From positions 6,296,624-6,360,623 of the forward strand of contig OX030970.1 in the NCBI GenBank assembly GCA_943735955.1: a stretch of 64,000 nucleotides of DNA, written 5' to 3'. A program made the translations under genes and the position numbers. Below the pieces are notes generated by a model, which was given only the letters and a program-made list of their open reading frames with translations, was not told where the DNA came from and ran no database searches. Numbering within the stretch: position 1 is the stretch's first letter; every line of letters begins with the position of its first letter. The stretch is from Piscicola geometra. Taxonomy: Eukaryota > Annelida > Clitellata > Hirudinida > Piscicolidae. Shown piece after piece: positions 51,401 through 64,000 of this stretch.

Positions 51401-54400
51401 ACAACCACCACTGCCACCACCACTACTACCACTACCACTGCCACCACCACTACTACCACTACCACTGCCACCACCACTACCACTGCCACCACTGCCACCT
51501 CCACTACTACCACCACCACTGCTACCACCACTACTACCACCACCACTGCCACCACCACTACCACCCCCACTACTACCACTACCACTGCCACCACCACTAC
51601 TACCACTACCACTGCCACCACCACTGCCACCACCCTGCCACCACCACTACCACTACCACTGCCACCACCACTACTACCACTAAAACTGCCACCACCACTA
51701 CTACCACTACCACTGCCACCACCACTGCCACCACCCTGCCACCACCACTACCACTACCACTGCCACCACCACTACTACCACCACCACTGCTACCACCACT
51801 ACTACCACCACCACTGCCACCACCACTACCACCCCCACTACTGCCACCACCACTGCCACCACCACTGCCACCACCACTGCCACGACCACTGTCACCACCA
51901 CTGCCACCACCACTACTACCACCACCACCACCACTGCCACCACCACTGCCACCACCACTGCCACCACTACTACCACCACCACCACCACTGCCACCACCAC
52001 TGCCACCACCACTACTACTACCACCACCACTGCCACCACTACTACTACCACCACCACTGCCACCACCACTGCCACCACTACTACCACCACTACTACCACC
52101 ACTGCCACCACCCTTGCCACCACCACTACCACCACTACTACCACCACCACTGCCACCACCACTACTACCACCACCACTGCCACCAATACTGCCACCACCA
52201 CTACTACCACCACTGCCACCACTACTACCACCACCACTGCCACCACCACTGCCACCACCACTGCCATCCCTACTACTACCCCCACTACTACCACCCCCAC
52301 TACTACCACCCCCACTACTACCACCCCCACTGCCACCACCACCACTGCCACCACTACCACTGCCACCCCCACTACTACCACCACTACTACCACCACCACT
52401 GCCACCATCACTACTACCACCACTGCCACCACCACTGCCACCACCACTGCCACCACCACTACTACCACCACCACTGCCACCACCACTGCCACCACCACTG
52501 CCACCACCACTACTACCACTACTGCCACCACCACCACTGCCACCACCACTGCCACCACCACTACTACCACCACCACTGCTACCACCACTACTACCACCAC
52601 CACTGCCACCACCACTACCACCCCCACTACTGCCACCACCACTGCCACCACCACTGCCACCACCACTGCCACGACCACTGTCACCACCACTGCCACCACC
52701 ACTACTACCACCACCACCACCACTGCCACCACCACTGCCACCACCACTGCCACCACTACTACCACCACCACCACCACTGCCACCACCACTACTACTACCA
52801 CCACCACTGCCACCACCACTACTACCACCACCACTGCCACCACCACTGCCACCACTACTACCACCACTACTACCACCACTGCCACCACCCTTGCCACCAC
52901 CACTACCACCACTACTACCACCACCACTGCCACCACCACTACTACCACCACCACTGCCACCACCACTGCCACCACCACTACTACCACCACCACCACTGAC
53001 ACCACCACTTCCACCATCACTACCACTACCACTGCCACCACCACCACTGCCACCACCACTACTACCACAACCTTTACAACCACCACTGCCACCACCACTA
53101 CTACCACTGCCACCACCACTGCCACCACCCTGCCACCACCACTACCACTGCCACCACCACTACTACCACCACCACTGCTACCACCACTACTACCACCACC
53201 ACTGCCACCACCACTACCACCCCCACTACTACCACCACCACTGCCACCACCACCACTGCCACCACCACTACTACCACCACCACTGCCACCACCACTACCA
53301 CCCCCACTACTACCACCACCACTGCCACCACCACCACTGCCACCACTACTACTACCACCACCACTGCCACCACCACTACTACCACCACTGCCACCACCAC
53401 TGCCACCACCACTACTACCACCACCACTGCCACCACCACTACTACCACCATCACTGCCACGACCACTACTACCACCACTGCCACCACTACTACCACCACC
53501 ACTGCCACCACCACTGCCACCACCACTACTACCACTGCCACCACCATTGCCACCACTACTACTACTACCACCACCACCACCACTGCCACCACTACTGCCA
53601 CCACCACCACTGCCACCACTACTACCACCACCACTACTACCACCACTGCCACCACCACTACTACCACCACCACTGCCACCACCACTACCACTGCCACCAC
53701 CACCACTGCCACCACCACTACTACCACCACCACTGCTACCACCACTGCCACCACCACTATTACCACCACCACTACCACCCTCACTACTACCACTACCACT
53801 GCCACCACCACCACTGCCACCACCACTGCCACCACCACTACTACCACCACTGCCACCACCACTGCCACCACCACTGCCACCACTACTACTACCACCACCA
53901 CTGCCACCACCTCTACTACCACCACCACTGCCACCACCACTGCCACTACCACTACTACCACCACTGCCACCACCACTACCACCACTACTACCACCACCAC
54001 CACTGCCACCACCACTACCACCACTACTACCACCACCACTACTACTACCACCACCACTGCCACCACCACTACTACCACCACCACTGCCACCACCACTGCC
54101 ACCACCACTGCCACCACCACTACTACCACCACTGCCACCACCACTGCCACCACCCTTGCCACCACCACTACCACCACTACTACCACCACCACTGCCACCA
54201 CCTCTACTACCACCACCACTGCCACCACCACTGCCACTACCACTACTACCACCACTGCCACCACCACTACCACCACCACCACTGCCACCACCACTACCAC
54301 CACTACTACCACCACCACTACTACTACCACCACCACTGCCACCACCACTACTACCACCACCACTGCCACCACCACTGCCACCACCACTGCCACCACCACT

Positions 54401-57400
54401 ACTACCACCACTGCCACCACCACTGCCACCACCCTTGCCACCACCACTACCACCACTACTACCACCACCACTGCCACCACCACTACTACCACCACCACTG
54501 CCACCACCACTGCCACCATCACTGCCACCACCACTACTACCACCACTGCCACTACTACTACCACCACCACTGCCACCACCACTGCCACCCCTTCTACTAC
54601 CCCCAATACTACCACCCCTACTACTACCACCCCCACTACTACCACCCCCACTGCCACCATCACCACTGCCACCACTACCACTGCCACCCCCACTACTACC
54701 ACCACCACTGCCACCACCACTGCCACCACCACTGCCACCACCACTACTACCACCACCACTGCCACCATCACTACTACCACCACTGCCACCACCACCACTG
54801 CCACCACCACCACTGCCACCACCACTGCCACCACCACTGCCACCACCACTACTACCACCACCACCACCACCACCACTGCCACCACCACTGCCACCACCAC
54901 TGTCACCACCACTACTACCACCACTGCCACCACCACTGCCACCACCACCACTGCCACCACCACTGCCACCACCACTACTACCACCACCACCACCACTGCC
55001 ACCACCACTACCACCACTACTACCACCACCACCACTGCCACCACCACTACCACCACTACTACCACCACCACTACTACTACCACCACCACTGCCACCACCA
55101 CTACTACCACCACCACTGCCACCACCCTGCCACCACCACTACCACTACCACTGCCACCACCACTACTACCACCACTGCCACCACCACTGCCACCACCACC
55201 ACTGCCACCACCACTGCCACCACCACTACTACCACCACCACCACCACTGCCACCACCACTTTCACCATCACTACCACCACCACCACTGCCACCACCACTA
55301 CTACCACAACCTTTACAACCACCACTCCCACCACCACTACTACCACTACCACTGCCACCACCCTGCCACCACCACTACCACTGCCACCACCACCACTGCC
55401 ACCACCACTACTACCACCACCACTGCTACCACCACTACTACCACCACCACTGCCACCACCACTACCACCCTCACTACTACCACCACCACTGCCACCACCA
55501 CCACCACCACTGCTACCACCACTACCACCACCACCACTGCCACCACCACTACCACCCCCACTACTACCACCACCACTGCCACCACCACCACTGCCACCAC
55601 CACTGCCACCACCACTACTACCACCACTGCCACCACCACTGCCACCACCACTCTTACCACCACCACTATTACCACCATCACTGCCACCACCACTACTACC
55701 ACCACTGCCACCACTACTACCACCACCACTGCCACCACCACTGCCACCACCACTGCCACCACCACTGCCACCACCACTACTACCACCACCACCACCACTG
55801 CCACCACCACTGCCACCACCACTGCCACCCCTACTACTACCCCCACTACTACCACCCCCACTACTGCCACCCCCACTACTACCACCACCACTGCCACCAC
55901 CACTGCCACCACCACTGCCACCACCACTACTACCACCATCACTACTACCACCATCACTACTACCACCACTGCCACCACCACCACTGCCACCACCACCACT
56001 GCCACCACCACTGCCACCACCACTACTACCACCACCACCACCACTGCCACCACTACTACCACCACCACTGCCACCACCACTACTACCACCACTGCCACAA
56101 CCACTGCCACCACCACCACTGCCACCACCACTGCCACCACCACTACTACCACCACCACCACTGCCACCACCACTTCCACCATCACTACCACCACCACCAC
56201 TGCCACCACCACTACTACCACAACCTTTACAACCACCACTGCCACCACCACTACTACCACTACCACTGCCACCACCACTACTACCACTACCACTGCCACC
56301 ACCACTGCCACCACCACTACCACTGCCACCACTGCCACCTCCACTACTACCACCACCACTGCTACCACCACTACTACCACCACCACTGCCACCACCACTA
56401 CCACCCCCACTACTGCCACCACCACTGCCACCACCACTGCCACCACCACTGCCACGACCACTGTCACCACCACTGCCACCACCACTACTACCACCACCAC
56501 CACCACTGCCACCACCACTGCCACCACCACTGCCACCACTACTACCACCACCACCACCACTGCCACCACCACTGCCACCACCACTACTACTACCACCACC
56601 ACTGCCACCACCACTACTACCACCACCACTGCCACCACCACTGCCACCACCACTGCCACCACCACTGCCACCACCACTACTACCACCCTTGCCACCACCA
56701 CTACCACCACTACTACCACCACCACTGCCACCACCACTACTACCACCACCACTGCCACCACTACTGCCACCACCACTACTACCACCACTGCCACCACTAC
56801 TACCACCACCACTGCCACCACCACTGCCACCACCACTGCCACCACCACTACTACCACCACCACCACCACCACCACTGCCACCACCACTGCCACCACCACT
56901 GCCACCACCACTGTCACCACCACTGCCACCACCACCACTGCCACCACCACTACTACCACCACCACCACCACTGCCACCACCACTTCCACCATCACTACCA
57001 CCACCACCACTGCCACCACCACTACTACCACAACCTTTACAACCACCACTGCCACCACCACTATTACCACTACCACTGCCACCACTACTGCCACCACCCT
57101 GCCACCACCACTACCACTACCACTGCCACCACCACTACTACCACCACTGCCACCACCACTGCCACCACCACCACTGCCACCACCACTGCCACCACCACTG
57201 CCACCACCACTACTACCACCACCACTGCCACCACCACTTTCACCATCACTACCACCACCACCACTGCCACCACCACTACTACCACAACCTTTACAACCAC
57301 CACTCCCACCACCACTACTACCACTACCACTGCCACCACCCTGCCACCACCACTACCACTGCCACCACCACCACTGCCACCACCACTGCCACCACCACTG

Positions 57401-60400
57401 CCACCACCACTACTACCACCACCACTGCCACCACCACTGCTACCACCACTACTACCACCACCACTGCCACCACCACTACCACCCTCACTACTACCACCAC
57501 CACTGCCACCACCACCACCACCACTGCTACCACCACTACCACCACCACCACTGCCACCACCACTACCACCCCCACTACTACCACCACCACTGCCACCACC
57601 ACCACTGCCACCACCACTGCCACCACCACTACTACCACCACTGCCACCACCACTGCCACCACCACTACTACCACCACCACTGCCACCACCACTATTACCA
57701 CCATCACTGCCACCACCACTACTACCACCACTGCCACCACTACTACCACCACCACCACTGCCACCACCACTACTACCACCACCACTGCCACCACCACTAC
57801 CACCCCCACTACTACCACCACCACTGCCACCACCACCACTGCCACCACTACTACTACCACCACCACTGCCACCACCACTACTACCACCACCACTGCCACC
57901 ACCACTGCCACCACCCTGCCACCACCACTACCACTACCACTGCCACCACCACTGCCACCACCCTGCCACCACCACTACCACTACCACTGCCACCACCACT
58001 ACTACCACCACCACTGCTACCACCACTACTACCACCACCACTGCCACTACCACTACCACCCCCACTACTACCACCACCACTGCCCCCACCACCACTGCCA
58101 CCACCACTACTACCACCACCACTGCCACCACCACTACCACCCCCACTACTACCACCACCACTGCCACCACCACCACTGCCACCACTACTACTACCACCAC
58201 CACTGCCACCACCACTACTACCACCACTGCCACCACCACTGCCACCACCACTACTACCACCACCACTGCCACCAACACTGCCACCACCACTATTACCACC
58301 ATCACTGCCACCACCACTACTACCACCACTGCCACCACTACTACTACCACCACTGCCACCACCACTGCCACCACCACTGCCACCACCACTGCCACCACCA
58401 CTGCCACCACCACTGCCACCACCACTGTCACCACCACTGCCACCACCACTACTACCACCACCACCACCACTGCCACCACCACTGCCACCCCTACTACTAC
58501 CCCCACTACTACCACCACCACTGCCACCACCACTGCCACCACCACTGCCACCACCACTACTACCACCACCACTGCCACCATCACTACTACCACCACTGCC
58601 ACCACCACCACTGCCACCACCACTACTACCACCACCACCACCACTGCCACCACCACTGCCACCACCACTGCCACCACCACTACTACCACCACCACTGCCA
58701 CCACCACTACTACCACCACTGCCACCACTACTACTACCACCACCACTGCCACCACCACTGCCACCACCACTACTACCACCACCACTGCCACCACCACTAC
58801 TACCACCACTGCCACCACCACTGCCACCACCACTACTACCACCACCACCACCACTGCCACCACAACTTCTACCATCACTACCACCACTGCCACCACCAAT
58901 ACTACCACAACCTTTACAACCACCACTGCCACCACCACTACTACCACTACCACTGCCACCACCACTGCCACCACCCTGCCACCACCACTACCACTACCAC
59001 TGCCACCACCACTACTACCACCACCACTGCTACCACCACTACTACCACCACCACTGCCACTACCACTACCACCCCCACTACTACCACCACCACTGCCACC
59101 ACCACCACTGCCACCACCACTACTACCACCACCACTGCCACCACCACTACCACCCCCACTACTACCACCACCACTGCCACCACCACTACTACCACCACTG
59201 CCACCACTACTACTACCACCACCACTGCCACCACCACTACTACCACCACTGCCACCACCACTGCCACCACCACTGCCACCACCACTGCCACCACCACTAC
59301 TACCACCATCACTGCCACCACCACTACTACCACCACTGCCACCACTACTACCACCACCACTGCCACCACCACTGCCACCACCACTTCACCACCACTGCCA
59401 CCACCACTACTACCACCACCACCACCACTGCCACCACCACTGCCACCACTACTACCACCACCATCACCACCACCACTGCCACCACCACTGCCACCACTAC
59501 TGCCACCACCACCACTGCCACCACTACTACCACCACCACTACTACCACCACTGCCACCACCACTACTACCACCACCACTGCCACCACCACTGCCACCACC
59601 ACTACCACTGCCACCACCACCACTGCCACCACCACTACTACCACCACCACTGCTACCACCACTGCCACCACCACTACTACTACCACCACTGCCACCACCA
59701 CTACCACCCTCACTACTACCACCACCACTGCCACCACCACCACTGCCACCACCACTACTACCACCACCACTGCCACCACCACTACTACCACCACTGCCAC
59801 CACCACTGCCATCACTACTACTACCACCACCACTACTACCACCACCACTGCCACCACCACCACTGCCACCACCACTACTACCACCACCACTGCCACCCCC
59901 ACTACTACCACCACTGCCACCACCACTGCCATCACTACTACTACCACCACCACTACTACCACCACCACTGCCACCACCACTGCCACCACCACTACTACCA
60001 CCACTGCCACCACCACTGCCACCTCCACTGCCACCACCACTACTACCACCATCACTGCCACCACCACTACTACCACCACTACTACCACCACCACTGCCAC
60101 CACCACTGCCACCACCACTTCACCACCACTGCCACCACCACTACTACCACCACCACCACCACTGCCACCACCACTGCCACCACTACTACCACCACCATCA
60201 CCACCATCACTGCCACCACCACTGCCACCACTACTGCCACCACCACCACTGCCACCACCACTACTACCACCACCACTGCTACCACCACTGCCACCACCAC
60301 TACTACTACCACCACTGCCACCACCACTACCACCCTCACTACTACCACCACCACTGCCACCACCACCACTGCCACCACCACTACTACCACCACCACTGCC

Positions 60401-63400
60401 ACCACCACTACTACCACCACTGCCACCACCACTGCCATCACTACTACTACCACCACCACTACTACCACCACCACTGCCACCACCACTGCCACCACCACTG
60501 CCACCACCACTGCCACCACCACTACTACCACCACTGCCACCACCACTGCCACCACCACTGCCACCACCACTACCACTACTACTACCACCACCACCACTGC
60601 CACCACCACTACCACCACTACTACCACCACCACTGCCACCACCACTACTACTGCCACCACCACTGCCACCACCACTACTACCATCACCACTGCCACCACC
60701 ACTGCCACCACCACTGCCACCACCACTACTGCCACCACTGCCACCACCACTGCCACCACCCTTGCCACCACCACTACCACCACTACTACCACCACCACTG
60801 CCACCACCACTACTACCACCACCACTGCCACCACCACTGCCACCATCACTGCCACCACCACTACTACCACCACTGCCACCACTACTACCACCACCACTGC
60901 CACCACCACTGCCACCACCACTGTCACCACCACTGCCACCACCACTACTACCACCACCACCACCACTGCCACCACCACTGCCACCACTACTACCACCACC
61001 ACCACCACTTCCACCACTACTACCACCACCACTACTACCACCACTGCCACCACCACTACTACCACCACCACTGCCACCACCACTGCCACCACCACTACCA
61101 CCACCACCACTGCCACCACCACTGCCACCACCACTGCCACCACTACTGCCACCACCACTGCCACCACCACTACTACCACCACTGCCACAACCACTGCCAC
61201 CACCACCACTGCCACCACCACTGCCACCACCACTACTACCACCACCACCACTGCCACCACCACTTCCACCATCACTACCACCACCACCACTGCCACCACC
61301 ACTACTACCACAACCTTTACAACCACCACTGCCGCCACCACCACTACTACCACTACCACTGCCACCACCACTACTACCACTACCACTGCCACCACCACTG
61401 CCACCACCACTACCACTGCCACCACTGCCACCTCCACCACTGCCACCACCACTACCACCCCCACTACTACCACTACCACTGCCACCACCACTACTACCAC
61501 TAACACTGCCACCACCACTGCCACCACCCTGCCACCACCACTACCACTACCACTGCCACCACCACTACTACCACCACCACTGCCACCACCACTACTACCA
61601 CAACCTTTACAACCACCACTGCCACCACCACTACTACCACTACCACTGCCACCACCACTACTACCACTACCACTGCCACCACCACTGCCACCACCCTGCC
61701 ACCACCACTACCACTACCACTGCCACCACCACTACTACCACCACCACTGCTACCACCACTACTACCACCACCACTGCCACCACCACTACCACCCCCACTA
61801 CTGCCACCACCACTGCCACCACCACTGCCACCACCACTGCCACCACCACTGCCACCACCACTACTACCACCACCACCACCACTGCCACCACCACTGCCAC
61901 CACCACTGCCACCACTACTACCACCACCACCACCACTGCCACCACCACTGCCACCACCACTACTACTACCACCACCACTGCCACCACCACTACTACCACC
62001 ACCACTGCCACCACCACTGCCACCACCACTACTACCACCACTGCCACCACCCTTGCCACCACCACTACCACCACTACTACCACCACCACTGCCACCACCA
62101 CTACTACCACCACCACTGCCACCACTACTGCCACCACCACTACTACCACCACTGCCACCACTACTACCACCACCACTGCCACCACCACTGCCACCACCAC
62201 TGCCATCCCTACTACTACCCCCACTACTACCACCCCCACTACTACCACCCCCACTACTACCACCCCCACTGCCACAACCACCACTGCCACCACTACCACT
62301 GCCACCCCCACTACTACCACCACTACTACCACCACCACTGCCACCATCACTACTACCACCACTGCCACCACCACTGCCACCACCACTGCCACCACCACTA
62401 CTACCACCACCACCACCACTGCCACCACCACTGCCACCACCACTACTACCACTACTGCCACCACCACCACTGCCACCACCACTGCCACCACCACTACTAC
62501 CACCACCACCACCACTGCCACAACCACTTCCACCATCACTACCACCACCACCACTACTACCACAACCTTTACAACCACCACTGCCACCACCCCTACTACC
62601 ACTACCACTGCCACCACCACTGCCACCACCACTACCACTACCACTGCCACCACCACTTCCACCATCACTACCACCACCACCACTGCCACCACCACTACTA
62701 CCACAACCTTTACAACCACCACTGCCACCACCACTACTACCACAACCTTTACAACCACCACTGCCACCACCACTACTACCACTACCACTGTCACCACCAC
62801 CCTGCCACCACCACTACCACTACCACTGCCACCACCACTTCCACCATCACTACCACCACCACCACTGCCACCACCACTACTACCACCACCACTGCTACCA
62901 CCACTACTACCACCACCACTGCCACCACCACTACCACCCTCACTACTACCACCACCACTGCCACCACCACTACCACCCTCACTACTACCACCACCACTGC
63001 CACCACCACTGCCACCACCACTACTACCACCACCACTGCCACCACCACTACCACCCCCACTACTACCACCACCACTGCCACCACCACCACTGCCACCACT
63101 ACTACTACCACCACTACTGCCACCACCACTACTACCACCACTGCCACCACCACTACTACCACCACCACTGCCACCACCACTACTACCACCACTGCCACCA
63201 CTACTACCACCACCACTGCCACCACCACTGCCACCACCACTGCCACCACCACTGTCACCACCACTGCCACCACCACTACTACCACCACCACCACCACTGC
63301 CACCACCACCACCACTGCCACCACCACTACTACCACCACCACTGCCACCACCACTGCCACCACCACTACTACCACCACTGCCACCACCACCACTGCCACC

Positions 63401-64000
63401 ACCACTGCCACCACCACCACCACCACTGCCACCACCACTTCCACCATCACTACCACCACCACCACCACTGCCACCACCACTACTACCACAACCACCACTG
63501 CCACCACCACTACTACCACTGCCACCACCACTGCCACCACCACTGCCACCACCACTGCCACCCCTACTACTACCCCCACTACTACCACCCCCACTACTAC
63601 CACCACCACTGCCACCACCACTGCCACCACCACTACTACCACCACCACTGCCACCATCACTACTACCACCACTGCCACCACCACCACTGCCACCACCACT
63701 ACTACCACCACCACCACCACTGCCACCACCACTGCCACCACCACTGCCACCACCACTACTACCACCACCACTGCCACCACCACTACTACCACCACTGCCA
63801 CCACCACTGCCACCACCACTACTACCACCACCACCACCACTGCCACCACAACTTCCACCATCACTACCACCACTGCCACCACCAATACTACCACAACCTT
63901 TACAACCACCACTGCCACCACCACTACTACCACTACCACTGCCACCACCACTGCCACCACCCTGCCACCACCACTACCACTACCACTGCCACCACCACTA
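33416..64000. repeat. giant CCA/CTA/CTG trinucleotide-based array (more than 30.5 kb, runs off the window)
   Basis: Continuous ACCACCACTGCCACC and ACCACTACTACCACC text with minor CCCCCAC variants, unbroken by unique DNA. On the plus strand nearly all G occurs in TGCC. The array follows FERM exon 8 and no F3 end is seen before it, so I infer that it is intronic. T-, H/Y/C-, P/L- and (minus strand) V-rich reading frames of up to about 6,100 codons stay open because no stop triplet occurs in the units; the few that do (for example ACTAAAACTG near 51,682) are point variants. Confidence 0.95.
36399..42264. repeat. higher-order copies within the giant array (4,782-bp offset)
   Basis: The variant order in 36,399-37,521 recurs in 41,181-42,264 at an offset of 4,782 bp, with one 39-bp loss near the end. 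A marker block of about 240 bp containing CCACTTTCACCATCACTACC and CCTTTACAACCACCACTCCC occurs nine times. The copies begin near 36,420, 39,284, 41,202, 44,255, 46,536, 48,526, 50,414, 55,125 and 57,097. The array therefore grew by kilobase-scale duplications as well as slippage. Confidence 0.75.

Noticed and set aside
33297..61503. Open frames of about 6,100, 5,000 and 4,500 codons (Thr/Ala-, Pro/Leu- and His/Tyr/Cys-rich) on the plus strand
   Set aside because: All three forward frames and the reverse strand are open over the same DNA because the repeat units contain no stop triplets. The product changes character wherever the frame slips, and there is no start context, signal peptide or domain. 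The Thr-Ala tripeptides recall antifreeze glycoproteins, but only as a composition effect.

Overview
This is a eukaryotic, almost certainly metazoan, window. Four spliced protein-coding genes can be assembled by following GT-AG (one GC-AG) junctions, codon phase and family alignment: the C-terminal exons of a tektin (a ciliary microtubule protein), a small acidic lysine/glutamate-rich protein on the minus strand, an FRS2-type myristoylated PTB docking protein, and the FERM domain of a protein 4.1-superfamily member. Tektin implies motile cilia, and FRS2 plus 4.1-type FERM imply an animal. I cannot name the species. Exons are GC-balanced, while intergenic DNA is AT-rich.

Layout. 1-15,942: a 16-bp minisatellite (C-rich unit of the ATCTCCCCATCTCAAC type) whose orientation flips about eighteen times; it appears to be an intron of the tektin gene. 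15,943-17,642: five tektin exons (+), poly(A) signal at 17,679. 17,744-19,150: the convergent acidic-protein gene (-), five exons, 133 aa. 19,151-19,702: shared divergent promoter region. 19,703-22,917: FRS2-like gene (+), three exons, 435 aa; its second intron holds a 1.09-kb TTAA-flanked inverted-repeat element. 23,722-32,986: eight exons (+) encoding 263 residues of a FERM domain, with the F3 C-terminal end missing. 33,416-64,000: an uninterrupted CCA/CTA/CTG-type trinucleotide array, over 30 kb, that probably lies in the next intron of the same gene and runs off the window.

The unifying oddity is that nearly every intron of the tektin and FERM genes is filled by its own tandem repeat, and in several introns the repeat unit is recognisably a copy of the adjoining splice site. 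In FERM intron 2 each 32-bp unit carries the 5' splice site. In FERM intron 6 each 30-bp unit ends in a usable 3' splice site, and the whole intron is stop-free and a multiple of three. In FERM intron 3 the 25-bp unit resembles the exon 4 acceptor with its AG removed. The 16-kb array contains the polypyrimidine tract of the tektin exon. FERM introns 3 (GGT-rich) and 8 (CCA-rich) are partly complementary on the transcript and flank exons 4-8.

The very long open reading frames in the arrays (up to about 6,100 codons) follow from a stop-free low-complexity composition; I do not regard them as genes.
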